Assembly: GCA_027625915.1 (NCBI GenBank)
Contig: JANTQA010000076.1
Coordinates: 4,093,501 to 4,157,500, forward strand
DNA length: 64,000 bases
Source of the DNA: Anaeramoeba flamelloides
Lineage: Eukaryota > Metamonada > Anaeramoebidae
Direction: 5' to 3'
Shown here: positions 1 through 10,457 of the stretch, one piece after another
Position numbering within the stretch: the first letter of the stretch is position 1
Layout: each line of letters begins with the position of its first letter
Program-made: the position numbers and the translations under genes
Notes under the pieces: model-generated
Databases searched by the model: none
The model's input: only the letters and a program-made list of their open reading frames with translations
What the model was told of the DNA's origin: nothing

Positions 1-81
1 AATGTTTTTTTATTATTCTCTCTCTTTATATATTTGTTTTCATAAATCAAAAAAAAAAAAAAAAAAAAAAAAATAGATGAT

Positions 82-819
82 ATGAATTCATGGGCAATTG
101 TATATACTCTTCAGGAACTAAGAATATTCTTAGTGAAGAAATGTTTACCAAAGGTTTACGATCCTTTTTCAGAAATTGTTTATCTGGGGTTTGAAAAACA
201 AAATTTTAAATATCCAACAGAAAATAATATTTTGAGGAGAATTACCAACGATTTTTATGAAATATTGGACTTACATGTTTCTGGAATTAATATTCTTCTG
301 ATAATTGTAGAATTGTCATTTATGACCGAAAAACAAATGGACATACTCACACAATTAAAATTTAAAGTGATCTTAACCAATTTTCAAAAAAAGCGTAACA
401 AAATAATATTTTCACAAAAGAAAGTAATAAAATTACCGACTAAATTAATTATCAAGTTAAGAAAAAGAAAAAAAACAATTAAAAAATTGTTAAAATCTCA
501 ATCACTTCCAAATTCATTAATCTGGATTGGGAAACAAAAAATTGATTCAAAATATTTAACATTTCTCAAGAAAAAGAATATTAAAGTGGAAAAGATAAAA
601 AATTATGAACAAACCTTAGCCAAAATTTTTCAAAAAAATGTATACAATTTTCTTTTAATTTTTCCTAAGGGTGATTTGAATAGACCATCTTTTTTTTTAA
701 ATCTAATAAAAATGAGAAATATATCATATTATGAAATTAATTTGAAAAAATTGAATTCATCAAAATTTCAAGAAAAAATATTAGAATATTTTCCAGATTT
801 GAAAAACAATAATAATTAG
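82..819 (+). CDS. Hypothetical protein, weakly receiver-like alpha/beta repeats
   Basis: A 245-residue reading frame from ATG at 82 to TAG; a run of about 25 A residues ends only a few bases upstream of the start. I do not recognise the family. The sequence alternates short hydrophobic strands with helices: around residues 68-78 (NILLIIVEL) and again around residues 143-200, where a strand (SLIWIG), a helix, a second strand with KVEKI and a third strand (NFLLIF) follow one another in the order of a response-regulator receiver fold. The acidic pocket and phospho-accepting Asp of a working receiver are not visible, so if the fold is right it is degenerate. The middle (residues 110-140) is a Lys/Arg-rich linker. 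Upstream exons beyond the window edge cannot be excluded. Seen: intact frame and strand/helix pattern. Inferred: receiver-like fold, low confidence. Confidence 0.5.
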   Translation: MNSWAIVYTLQELRIFLVKKCLPKVYDPFSEIVYLGFEKQNFKYPTENNILRRITNDFYEILDLHVSGINILLIIVELSFMTEKQMDILTQLKFKVILTNFQKKRNKIIFSQKKVIKLPTKLIIKLRKRKKTIKKLLKSQSLPNSLIWIGKQKIDSKYLTFLKKKNIKVEKIKNYEQTLAKIFQKNVYNFLLIFPKGDLNRPSFFLNLIKMRNISYYEINLKKLNSSKFQEKILEYFPDLKNNNN

Positions 820-1979
820 AATAAAATTTCTGGAAAACCCTTTCAATTTATCTTTTTTTTTATTATTATTAATTCATAATAAACAATAAAATTTATTTTT
901 TCTTTTAATTGTTTTTTTTTTTAAATGAGAAAGTTTAGAAAAATAAAAATATATAAATGAAAAGGGTTTCTTATCTATTTAATATATTATTTAATTGTGT
1001 TATGTGGATATATAAACCAAATTCAAAAAAAAAAAAAAAAAAATTGAAAGCTTTAAAAAAGTTGAAAGGGTAGCAATATCATACTTTACATTCAATTTGA
1101 AAATTATTTGATTTTACAAGCAATTTCATTTTTGTTTTTTTTTTTTTGTTTTCTTTTTCTTTTTCTTTCCAGTTATATAATTTGTATTGTTAGAACAGAC
1201 AATTTTTTTTTTCAATGATTGGCAGAAGGTTCAAATAGGATTAAGTTTGTTAAATAGAAAAATCAATTAATATTTGTTGATGATATCTTATTATTGTATC
1301 AATCAATAATTGGTGGTGAAATTTCAACCAAATTTATTAATACAATTTTTTTTATGCTCATTTCATTATTTTGTGTATACTTATTTTTGATTTTTTTTTT
1401 TGGATTTGTTATTTTCTTTTATTTGGTTCACAATCGTTACTTATAAAGGTATTAATACTGGGTAAGTTAAATGTGGTTTTATATTATGTTTGGAAATATT
1501 TAAGAAATTGAGTTTTATTTTGCCTATTTTGGGTTTTCGGTATGTATATTTTTTTTCAATGGGGTTTATATAAAAATATTAGGGTATTGGTAAATTAATC
1601 TTTGATTATAAATAAATTTATTAAACTTTATCTTTTATATTTTTTATCTTATTTTTTGAAATTATTTTTATTTTTAATCATTATTTTCTTTCCCATAAGT
1701 TTTGAATCTCTCTTTAAAAATATACCTCAATATTAAGTTTTATATTTTCACCCTTTATCAAAAAGTTAGCATTTATAGATTTAATTTAAAAAAAAAAAAT
1801 AAATTATTATTGTTGTTGAAGAAGTATTAAAACATTCTTTCAGACAATTTACTTAAATTATTAAAAGGTAATTGTTGTGTAAAACCATAGATTACACGGT
1901 GTTCAAGGGGAAGAAATACCCATTTTTTATAGTTTAAAAAGGAAAAGTAAAAAATTAAAAAGAAAAATGGAAAAAACAA
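820..1979. other. Intergenic, nothing recognised
   Basis: Very A+T-rich low-complexity DNA with long A and T runs. It holds no sustained reading frame, no paired repeat found by eye and no RNA gene. The stretch just after 819 is T-rich, as expected for a 3' flank. Confidence 0.6.
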
Positions 1980-2340
1980 AAATTAAATCAAAAAAAAAAT
2001 TAAAAAGGGTTTATAAGAAGCAATTGATAAATAAAAATAAAAGAAAAATCAAGACTATCTTTAATTACAGACTCACAAAATCACATTTAGGATACTTTTG
2101 GTAAATACAATTGAGTTTGATAATTGATTATGAAAATTAATTTGGGGATTGTGCATTTTTATTTGTTGTAATTTTTCTTTGGTTTTGATCTTTTTTCTTT
2201 TAATTCTTGTTATTTTTTTTTGCTTTTTAATTTTTATTTTCAAGTTGCCTATAATTTTTCTTGTTTGAGTGGATCAGTATTAGCAAGTAACATTTTGATC
2301 TTTTTCCTTTTGAACTCTTCTTTTATATAAAAAGAAAAGT
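1980..2340. repeat. Dispersed repeat family I, copy 1
   Basis: This segment aligns by eye with 36660-37010 in the same orientation. Shared landmarks include AAAAAGGG(G)TTATAA, ACTTTTGGTAAATA versus ACTTTTGGTTAATC, and TTAGCAAGTAACATTTTGATC versus TTAGCAAATAACCACTTGATC. Divergence is moderate with many small indels. No ORF or clear terminal repeats were seen, so the class is unknown. Confidence 0.6.
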
Positions 2341-2629
2341 CCAGAAGTAAAGTACTAAAAAACACAATAATAATAAAAAAAAAAACTATTTTATTAGAGA
2401 AAAAATATATAATATATAAATAGAAAAAAATTGAAAGTTTTAATGTCAATCTAAACCCCATTTAACTTTAAATTTGCCCAATATAAAATTAAAAATTTAC
2501 ATGTTTTTTAAGAATCAACCAAACTGGGATTCATTAGAAATACGAGAAATAATAATTGCATATTGGAATCGGTAAATAATCAGAAACGAAATACCTGAAG
2601 AAAACATAAATTTTGGAATAAAGTACAAT

Positions 2630-3180
2630 TTTAAAAAAAATTTTGGGCCCTTTTCATTGGATGCTCTAGTACAAATTTCTCAATTTCTTTAGGAATTTAA
2701 AATTGTTACAGTCAGTTCCACTTTTAAGGCACAAACTTTCAACAAAAGTTAATACACAAAAAAATCTCAAATTAAGGAAAAAAATTTGTAATATTTTTTT
2801 TTACAATTTATTTTACTAGAATCTGAAAAATGTGCCTTAATTTGAGTTTTTTATTGTACCTTAAATTTTGTTGAATATTTTGCCTTAAAAGTGGAACTAT
2901 CTATAAAGATAAGATTTTTTAATATTAAATTAATTCATTTTATAATAAAATTACTTATCTTCAATTCCCGTAAAGTTAATTGGGATTTTCAATTTTTTTT
3001 TCAAATTGACTTTTTTAATTCAAGAAAAGAAAACAAAAAAAAAAAATTGACAAAATTAGAAAAAATGATTTTGATCTAAAAATTGAAAATTTATTTGGAT
3101 AATATTGATGAATTAAACTCATCGGGTATCTATTTGTTCAATAAAACTGGATTTCTTTGGATGAAGTGAATTTGATCTTT
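2630..3180. repeat. Dispersed repeat family K, copy 1, interrupted by a MITE
   Basis: The flanks 2630-2706 and 2906-3180 together match 47150-47510: TTTTCATTGGATGCT versus TTTTCATTGGAATGT, then TTTAGGAATTTAAAATTGTT, and after the MITE GATAAGATTTTTTA versus AATAAGATTTTTTA and TTCAATAAAACTGG. The MITE at 2709-2903 splits the repeat, and copy 2 shows the site without it. Part of K (AAATTAGAAAAAATGAT and following) is also shared with family D. Confidence 0.65.
2709..2903. mobile_element. Palindromic Tc1/mariner-type MITE, copy 1
   Basis: A 195-bp element beginning CAGTCAGTTCCACTTTTAAG and ending with a degraded complement (AAAAGTGGAACTATCTA), flanked by TA on both sides (2707-2708, 2904-2905). 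The two halves are near-complementary along their whole length: AATCTCAAATTAAGG on the left faces CCTTAATTTGAG on the right. There is no coding capacity. CAGT ends and TA targets are hallmarks of the Tc1/mariner superfamily; assignment to it is inference from the ends only. Confidence 0.85.
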
Positions 3181-3480
3181 ATTATCGATATACTTCCAAT
3201 CTCTGAAAATAATTTCTCAAAATAATGTTGGGTTAATTATTTAATATTTGAATATTTTACTCTCTAATCTTTATTTCGAGGCAGATTTATGATTTTTTTT
3301 TCAACATTGAAATACGAATTTTGATGGTTAAAGCTTTAAATTTATCTCAAAATATCGAATTGATTCTAAAATTTTTGATTATTTTACTAATACAGACATC
3401 ATTTTTAATTGATGGGATCAACCTTCCAAATATATTTTTCTACTCTCTTTTTTTGTGGATTTGAACCATTTTACATTGAT
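3170..3480. repeat. Dispersed repeat family G, copy 1
   Basis: Matches 26850-27210 in the same orientation and about 9700-10080 inverted. Landmarks: TATACTTCCAATCTCTGAAA versus TATATTTCCATTCTCTCAAA, TTTATTTCGAGGCAGATT versus TGTATTTCGAGACAAAAT, and GGATTTGAACCATT versus CATTTGAACTCTGG. It is non-coding. Other copies suggest TTAAGGG-type ends (see the copy within the deubiquitinase intron). Confidence 0.6.
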
Positions 3481-3769
3481 ATTATTTGCGCCATTTAACA
3501 ACTTGATTAATTTTATCGTTCTCTGTGGTAGATTTTAATTCCTGGGGATATTATTGTCTTATCTTTCAAATGTGTGATAAAATATTTAAATATCTTCAAA
3601 TTGATAATCAATATTTTTAACTATGATAAAATTATTTATTGATTTACATAAAAAAAATATTGTGCTCTTGATTTCGTTTGAGTATTCTTGAATTTTCTGT
3701 TTATTTAGAAAATCAATAGATTTCAAAATAAAACATTAAACATAAACAACACTACTTTTAACTTTTATT

Positions 3770-4260
3770 ATAATTTTTGAAAAAGAAATTTCAAAGATTT
3801 TCTTTTTATTTAAAAAATTCAAAAAACAAAAAGCCTTTAAATTTTCAAGAATTCAAAAGAATTGGGTAATTTCTTTGCTTTTTCTTCATTCTTATGAATT
3901 CTGGGAAAACCAATGGCGGTTTTCTTGAGGTTTTCGATTTATTTCAAAAATAGATAAATTTTCGTTAGATTTTCTTTTGTTGTCTGTTTAATTGAAAAAA
4001 TAATGGATTTATAAATAAAACAGAAAACCTCAAGAAAATCGCCATTGTTTTTCCAGAATTGAAAAGAAATGAGCAAAATCTAAGATTTTTCTCAATTCTT
4101 TTAAATTCTGGTAAAGCACTATTAGGTTTTTTTGTAATTTGTTAAATAAGAAGAAAATTTTTGAAATTTTCTTTTTATCTCTAAAATTAAAAAAAAATAT
4201 CCACTCTTCAACACTCTTCGGCACTTAGTGTACACTTTCAGTAGGTTTTCCAGAATTGAA
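3770..4260. repeat. Foldback element family J, copy 1
   Basis: Contains two inverted arms of about 60 bp, 3875-3937 and 4021-4080, each carrying the core CAATGGCGGTTTTCTTGAGG or its complement, separated by an AT-rich loop of about 83 bp. The surrounding sequence (AAATTTCAAAGATTTTC and similar) resembles the 37.7-38.2 kb foldback. It would fold into a long hairpin if transcribed. No ORF or target duplication is evident. Confidence 0.6.
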
Positions 4261-4690
4261 AAGAATAGAAAATAGAATATATTTTTTTGCTCATTTTCGT
4301 TTGAGAGGTTTACTTGAATAGATAATTGTTAATAGTTTTTCAAACATTCTACTTATCTAATAAAACTAAAATTGGGGGGGGGTAAATAAACATGATAAGA
4401 TCTCTTTATCCTAGTTTTTCCAGAATTAAAAGTTGAATTGTACAAAAATTCATTAAATACATTTAAAATTTTTATACCTTAAACTATTCCTTTTTTCTGG
4501 AATAGAAATTTTAAAAAAATGGTACTACTACTTAAAATATCCATACAATATCCTCAAGAATTAGAAGTTCTGGAATATTGGCTATATGGTAAATAAACTT
4601 AATTAATAATGATAAAATGCTTGATCAAAGTTATAGTTTTTGGGGAACTTGGAATTCTAAATTATATTTTCATATCGTGTTGTTACGAAA

Positions 4691-6112
4691 GGGATTAGGA
4701 GATCTTATTATATTTTTTCTGGGGGTAATAGAGCACTTATTTTAACAATTATACAATTAAACTTTATAAATCAGCTCATTTTTCATCTTTAGAGAAATGA
4801 TTTTTCCGATATAAAAGAGTATATTTTCCCCCATCAACTTAAGGAAAACGATCATATCCTTTTTTGGTTTGGATTTTTGGATTTGATTAGAAAAAGAAAA
4901 ATTTGCCAAAGATTTTTATTTGGAGAAAATCTCACTTTACTTAATTGTTGATTGTTTTTTTTTGAATAAATATCCTAGAATTTTTACAGTCAGTTCTAAT
5001 TTTAAGGCACAAACTTCGATAAGTACATAAGGCAAAGAAAAATCTCAAAATTAAAGTACATTTTTTGGGATTCGAGTAAAATGTATTGGGAAAATCATTT
5101 TTTTAAAAAATGTGTTTTAAATTTGTGATTTTTTTGTGCTTTATGATCCCATCAAAGTTTGTGCCTTAAAACAAGAACTGACTGTATCTTTATTAAATAA
5201 AAGGAAAAAATAACCAAATATTGAATCACTTGAAGAACTAAAAAATTGATCATTACTTTTATTGACAAATATTTATTCAATTTCTGAAAATTTAAAAGAT
5301 TAATAGTTATATTCTTTTATTCAAATATCATGAGTATCAACAATGAACTGTTATTATTTAAATCAGTCATTTGGTGATATATATATATATATATATATAT
5401 TATTGGAATTATTAATTTTAATTCGATTTATTCTTTGAAAAGATTTAAAAAATTGAGAAATAGTTATAAACTTTATTAATATGTTTAATCTATGTGTTGC
5501 TAATAGCACACTGATACTATTGAGATTGGATTATTGATTAAAAATAATCTAATAAAAAGGTATTTCTTTAGTTTATAAGTTGAATTTCCCAGGTTTTTCA
5601 AAATATATTTTGGTAGACTTTTTAATTTAATGGTTTAGTTTGTTTATCTTTTTTTTTTTTTTGATAGTTCAACTTCAAAAAAAAATAAACTTTTATCGTA
5701 TTTAAATTGAGATATTATAATTTTTCAAAGTTTAAAATTATTATTGTTTTTTTTTTGAAATTCAAGTATTATTCTTTATACTGGGTAATTTTTGAACTTA
5801 GGTGGTATATTTATAAAGAATATTTTGGTGAAACTTCCTTCAAATACAATTCAATTTCCATCTTCTTCAAAGAAAATAATGTTTTTATTAAATAATTTGG
5901 AAATATGTTGAATTTTGAACTTTTCAAAAATGTGAAAAATGGATCAAACTATTCAAAAAAATAATTCATTTCTGAAAATATGCCTTTAAAAAGTGGGTAA
6001 GTTCTTGTATTACTCAGATTTTTTCATTTTTTTCAATTTCAGGATGCGATAAAACTTATTTGATATTATCTATTAAATTTACTTGAAGATTTTTTTTAGT
6101 TACTTGCTACTG
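4691..6112. mobile_element. TTAAGGG-type element family A, copy A1 (degraded ends, MITE inside)
   Basis: Aligns along its length with the intact copy at 22724-23932. Shared landmarks: GGTAATAGAG near the left end, GACAAATATTTATTCAATTTC, AAATCAG(T)CATTTG, GTTGCTAATAGC/GGC, TTTGGAAATATGTTG(A/G)ATT and TTTACTTGAAGATTTTTTTT at the right. Its left terminus reads GGGATTAGGAGATC and its right terminus is eroded. A palindromic MITE (4987-5184) is inserted; other A copies run through the corresponding point without it. No protein is encoded, so this is a non-autonomous element of about 1.2 kb plus the insert. A (TA)n tract lies at 5377-5402. Confidence 0.75.
4987..5184. mobile_element. Palindromic Tc1/mariner-type MITE, copy 2 (nested in A1)
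   Basis: 198 bp between TA dinucleotides, starting CAGTCAGTTCTAATTTTAAG and ending AAAACAAGAACTGACTG. It is the most diverged copy in its central part. It lies within family A copy A1; the equivalent uninterrupted sequence in copy A2 (around 18140) reads CATTAATCTTATTTT, consistent with insertion at a TA. Confidence 0.85.
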
Positions 6113-7475
6113 AAAAGAAAAACTGTTATTGATCAACCCAAAATTTTTAACAAATAACAACATTAAAACAATTTGGATTATCAACAACAACCCCAGAATT
6201 GTTAATATTAGATGATTTAAATAAAAATTAAAGATATAACAAACTTATCCCAAAAGATTATCAATTACAATTCCAATTCAAAACCAAAAGTCTCAATTAA
6301 CTGGATCTCAACAAAAGAAAGGAAATGGGATCTGAAATATTTTATAATCAAATACCTCATAAAGTGGATTTGAAAGAAAATAAAACATGAAAAAACTTAA
6401 TAGTTTAATTTATGAACAAACTTGAAGTGTCTTTTTTTGGAACCGTTTGGGTGTGTTTTCAAAATAGGTAAACACAAATCTTGAAAATCTTAAAATTAAC
6501 TTCAGTACAACAAGATTTTCAACATTTGTTTTTCTTTTTCTTTAAAAAAATTACTTGTCTTCTTTTGATAGAGATTAGCAAAGAACGAATAAAAAATAAA
6601 GGAATTCAAACCTTCTTTTTGACCTCTCAAAGAAACAGTCACCAATCGAAGAATCTTGAAAAAATAAAAAAGATCACAAAAACATTCGCCTTTCACTAAT
6701 AAAATGTTTACATTGGGAAGAAGCCGAAACTTAAAATATCAGATTTTCAAACTTGGTATTGGAAAGACTTTGGCTCAATGTCAAGGAACCATCTTTTTCT
6801 CAATTACTTTGAAGTCATTTTTATGAATTTTAACAAGGAACAAGAAAGATTTTGGAAATGGAAATCGAAAAAACACTTTTAATGATTTTAAAAAAAAAAA
6901 TTTTACATCAAAGCTAAAAATTTATCTCAATAATTGAGTTTTTGATCCTTTTGAATTTGCAAAAAATGATTCAAAATATTTTCTCATTGAAAAAAAAGGC
7001 TCTACTCAAGCCTTTTTAAGAAAACAACAAATTATTTTATAAAAATATCTGATCAACCGAGAATAAAAATAGGAGATCATTCCTAAAACAGTTAGCATTC
7101 ACACTCAAAAACAGAAGATCATTTTCAATTCCACATTATAATATTTCTCAAACAAATCAAAAGATACAAAGATGTATTTTCACCTTTGATTTATGAGCCT
7201 GGAAGAACAGGGTTCTCAGAACTTGTTTTCGCTTTACCAGTTTCAACAAACTTATTTAATTAGATAAAAATTATTTTATTCTTCAAAATTTGTCACAAGA
7301 CAAGAATCAAAGGGTTTGAAGATAAACACAAAGATTTCCGAAAATGGTAAATAGGAATAATAAGACTTTGACTTGTTTTTTTGTCATTTTTTTTAAAATT
7401 CCAATAGCTTTTTGTGGACTTTTGCCAAAAAAAAAAAAAAAAAATTTCATTTTTTAAGATTTTTTTCTCGTGATT
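6113..7475. other. Intergenic, 5' flank of the AT-hook gene
   Basis: Somewhat less A+T-extreme than other spacers. Short frames overlap on both strands around 6481-6699, but they lack ATG starts and show no recognisable motif. Long A and T tracts lie between 7420 and 7470, just before the ATG at 7476, and may be part of the promoter. Nothing else is supported. Confidence 0.5.
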
Positions 7476-8975
7476 ATGAGTGATAAAAGCCAACTTACCT
7501 TATTAGCCAAAAAGATTTTGGGTGAGAACGAATATCAAAACTTGGTTGGCTCTAGCCATGTGTCAAGCTCTGAACAAGAATTTTCCTCTTCTATAAATCA
7601 ATTGCAAAGGCTAAACCCACAAATGAAAACAACTTTCCCGACCACACTACCACAAAGCTATAACCCACAACATCATCTGAACTATCTCCCTATGAGGTAC
7701 GATTCGGTTGGTGAGTATTCAAATTATGAATCTCAATTGCTCAACACGCATCTGAATCAACTTTTACCGCTTGAATACGATTCTGGCGAAGAGACAAACG
7801 GGATCTCAAATTTGCAATTCTTGGACACATTCAAGCATACAAATGCCAAGCCGAGAAAAGAAACACACGACTACGTTTCCCAAAGCTACTTGGATCAGCT
7901 ACACGAGAAGGAAAAGCCAAGATCAAGTCTGAAAAGCCAGAACAAGCAATCTTTGCTAAATGATCAAACCGACACACTGTCGCAACTGCAAAAATTAAGG
8001 GACAAACTGTATTCGCCGCTTCAGCAATACCACCGATCAAACTTCAAAAATGATCATGATCGTGCTCGTGGAAATGGGAATAATAATATCAAGCTTACAA
8101 TAAATAACTTTATTGAAAACCAACAGCAACAGCAGTTGCAGCTCCAGCAGCAAATATATAAACAAAATTTAAAAAGTATCGAAAGCTGGAAGCAAATTGA
8201 ACAAGAATATCAAAATATCAGCCATACTAATCTGATGAAACAACAAATGACAACAAAGAATGAAAACTTCCCGTATTCAAATAATACAAGCCACCACGAC
8301 CCTGATAGCATTCAGAACAGTCCCAATACAAAAAAACAAGGTTTAGGCACAAGCACAAGCAACAACGTACGCAACAATGTTAATATTAAGGGAGAAAAAG
8401 AAGAAATTGATTTAGAATCAGAGGAGGCACTGAAAATAATCGAAAACTTTTTGGTAAAGCCTTTAAATTTAAAGGAAACAACCAACCGAGAAAACCCTTC
8501 GATTGGAGTCATCTTTTACCTTCATTTAAGAAATGTTATCAAAACAAGCCAAAAAAATGGCAAAAGCACTTCAAAATATATTCTCTTGGAGAATGTTGAT
8601 GATTCCTTAATTCGCAAAGGGAAATGTACACATGAGATGGCAAAATTTATTTCAAAGAGATTATTTTTTAACCCAGAGTTTTCCAAAAGTGGGAGAAAGC
8701 GAGGGAGAAAGCCTAGAAAGCAATCAAGTGGCATGGGCAAATCCAAAAATAACCTAAATCTCCAAAATAAATCTAAAATCAAAAAAACAAAACGCACGAA
8801 TAAAATCCGCAAAACTAACAAGGCAAACCCCTTAATGGCCAAGTCTAGTGCTACACCCACCAAAACCAAAAAAATGTCAATGAGCCATGGGGGAAAAATG
8901 TATTCAAATACACTTAGCAAACAAAGAATTCAAAAGAAGATCGCGAATTTAGATAATAATGATGATATTAATTAA
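7476..8975 (+). CDS. Gln/Asn-rich nuclear-type protein with AT-hook-like motif
   Basis: 499 residues from ATG at 7476; the frame is open two codons further upstream but only through a GTG, so the ATG is chosen. Residues 1-320 are low-complexity, rich in Gln, Asn, Ser and His, including a QQQQQ tract near residue 215 and acidic/Tyr patches. A more ordered segment follows (about residues 321-405: EEALKIIENFLVKPLNL, then GVIFYLHLRNVIKTS and EMAKFISKRLFF), predicted helical and unrecognised. Right after it comes SGRKRGRKPRKQ, an RGRKP core typical of AT-hooks, then a Lys-rich tail. This composition fits a chromatin or transcription factor acting in the nucleus. Base composition is clearly more G+C-rich than the flanks, supporting real coding. 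Alternative: any disordered basic nuclear protein. The AT-hook call rests on one short motif. Confidence 0.75.
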   Translation: MSDKSQLTLLAKKILGENEYQNLVGSSHVSSSEQEFSSSINQLQRLNPQMKTTFPTTLPQSYNPQHHLNYLPMRYDSVGEYSNYESQLLNTHLNQLLPLEYDSGEETNGISNLQFLDTFKHTNAKPRKETHDYVSQSYLDQLHEKEKPRSSLKSQNKQSLLNDQTDTLSQLQKLRDKLYSPLQQYHRSNFKNDHDRARGNGNNNIKLTINNFIENQQQQQLQLQQQIYKQNLKSIESWKQIEQEYQNISHTNLMKQQMTTKNENFPYSNNTSHHDPDSIQNSPNTKKQGLGTSTSNNVRNNVNIKGEKEEIDLESEEALKIIENFLVKPLNLKETTNRENPSIGVIFYLHLRNVIKTSQKNGKSTSKYILLENVDDSLIRKGKCTHEMAKFISKRLFFNPEFSKSGRKRGRKPRKQSSGMGKSKNNLNLQNKSKIKKTKRTNKIRKTNKANPLMAKSSATPTKTKKMSMSHGGKMYSNTLSKQRIQKKIANLDNNDDIN

Positions 8976-9690
8976 TACAATTCAAATATCAAAATTACAG
9001 ATTGTTTTTCAATTAATTTTACGCTAAATCAAATCTCATTTGTGTTACAGTACAGTTGAGTGTTTACTTTTTTGATTTTTTTGATTCATTTTTAATTTTA
9101 ATTTTTTTTTTAAATTTTTGTGTTTTCTGTTTATTGTTTGTTTGTTTTTTTTTTAACCATCATCTTCAGAATGAATTTTACATTAATTTGTATCCAATTG
9201 TAATAGTAGAATAAATGTTTTTTTTTTTTTTATTTTTTTGTTTTTTTTATTTTTTTTTTTATTTGTTTTATTTTTTTTTTTGTTTTTTGGTAATTATGAT
9301 CCAACTTCTTATTATTTTTTTTAAATCGTGTTTCCCATTTTATCATAAACAAATGAATGGTTGAAATTCGAAATTTATATTTGAGTCGAAAAAAAAAAAA
9401 ATTATCCTTAAAAGAATTAACAAAATTAGATTTTGAAAATATTTGAATAATTTTAATAAAAAGTATTGCTATCTCAAAAATAAAAAAATTATAATTTCAA
9501 ATATTAATATTACAATTGTTTCAAGGAAAGTGTAATTTTTTTTTTTTTCTTTATCAAATTTAGATATTAGTTTAAATTTGTTAAAATAAGATTATGAGGA
9601 TAAGGAAGTTCATCTTTAATAAAAATAATTAGTAATGGGTTTTTCAAAATAGTTGTTATATAATGAGTTTAAATTTCAAGCGGCTTCTCA
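8976..9690. other. 3' flank, T-rich, nothing recognised
   Basis: Dominated by T runs broken by A or G (9060-9300), then AT-rich DNA without frames. Pyrimidine-rich coding-strand 3' flanks also follow the genes ending at 45249 and 51903, so this may reflect local mRNA 3'-end signals. Confidence 0.5.
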
Positions 9691-9699
9691 ACAAATTTT

Positions 9700-10080
9700 T
9701 CAGCATTAAGGGGTTAGAATTTATCAAGGAGGGGGTCCAAAATTAAAGTATTTGTTTATTGAATGTAAATCACATTATTGTTGTACCTTTTTAATCCCTC
9801 CCAAACTATTCAATTACTAAAATATCCAATTACTAAAATAATACTATTTGTTGATACTCTTAATTAGAGAGATCAAATTGTATTTATCAAAAAAATCATT
9901 GGATTTCAGTAAAGATCTACATTCCAAGACAAATTTAAATGTTGGTTCATCAATATTCATACTTCAAAAAGTTACAAAAGATCTTTTTTAAATTTGTCTT
10001 GAAATGTATATATGTTTTTCAAAAAATAAAATAATCAACTAATGGATTATTTAGATAAATTATTTTGCAAATCTTCAAAA
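9700..10080. repeat. Dispersed repeat family G, inverted copy
   Basis: The reverse complement of this segment follows the 26.9-27.2 kb copy: CATTCCAAGACAAATTTAAA here faces the TTTAAATTTGTCCCAAAATG there, and TCAATATTCATACTTC faces the complement of GAGTCTGAATATTGA. An internal near-perfect inverted repeat of about 22 bp (about 9921-9942 and 9986-10008) is part of the family. The left edge reads TTAAGGGGTTAGAAT (about 9707), similar to TTAAGGGATTAGAAT at 26538, suggesting terminal repeats of the TTAAGGG group. Confidence 0.55.
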
Positions 10081-10378
10081 TATATTGAGATATAACTAGC
10101 TTTGGAGAAAAAAATAAACAAAAGTTATTCGATTTTAGGTTTTTTATATTGATAATTATTGAGTCAAATCTTTAAAAAATAATAAAAAAAAAAATAATAA
10201 TTAATTTTGGAAGTTCCATGTATGAATTAATTTTTAAATACTAATATTTAAGGTTTTTGTTTTTTAAATTTATAAAAAAAATTAAGTACAAAAAGACCAT
10301 TTTTAATTATGATCGTTAGTAAAAAATCTAAGCATTTCTTTTTCAATGATATTTTTAAATCGATTTTTTAGAATCATT

Positions 10379-10457
10379 TTAGCCATGTGGCGCTAATAAT
10401 ATTTAAATCCAGTTAGAAGATATTATTATTATAGTCACATTTAATGTGGAGCTAACT
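10379..10457. other. Small locally structured, less AT-rich patch
   Basis: A G+C-richer island in a long AT-rich spacer. Complementary segments are visible: TTAGC (10379) with GCTAA (10392), AGTTAG (10411) with CTAACT (10452), and between the latter the perfect hairpin CACAT-TTA-ATGTG (10436-10448). It could be a degenerate element or a small RNA; no promoter or terminator is recognisable. The remaining DNA between 10081 and 12107 holds nothing I can support. Confidence 0.25.

Noticed and set aside
7831-8920. Three minus-strand frames over the AT-hook gene
   Set aside because: They are antisense to a gene with clear codon and composition bias and have no motif.
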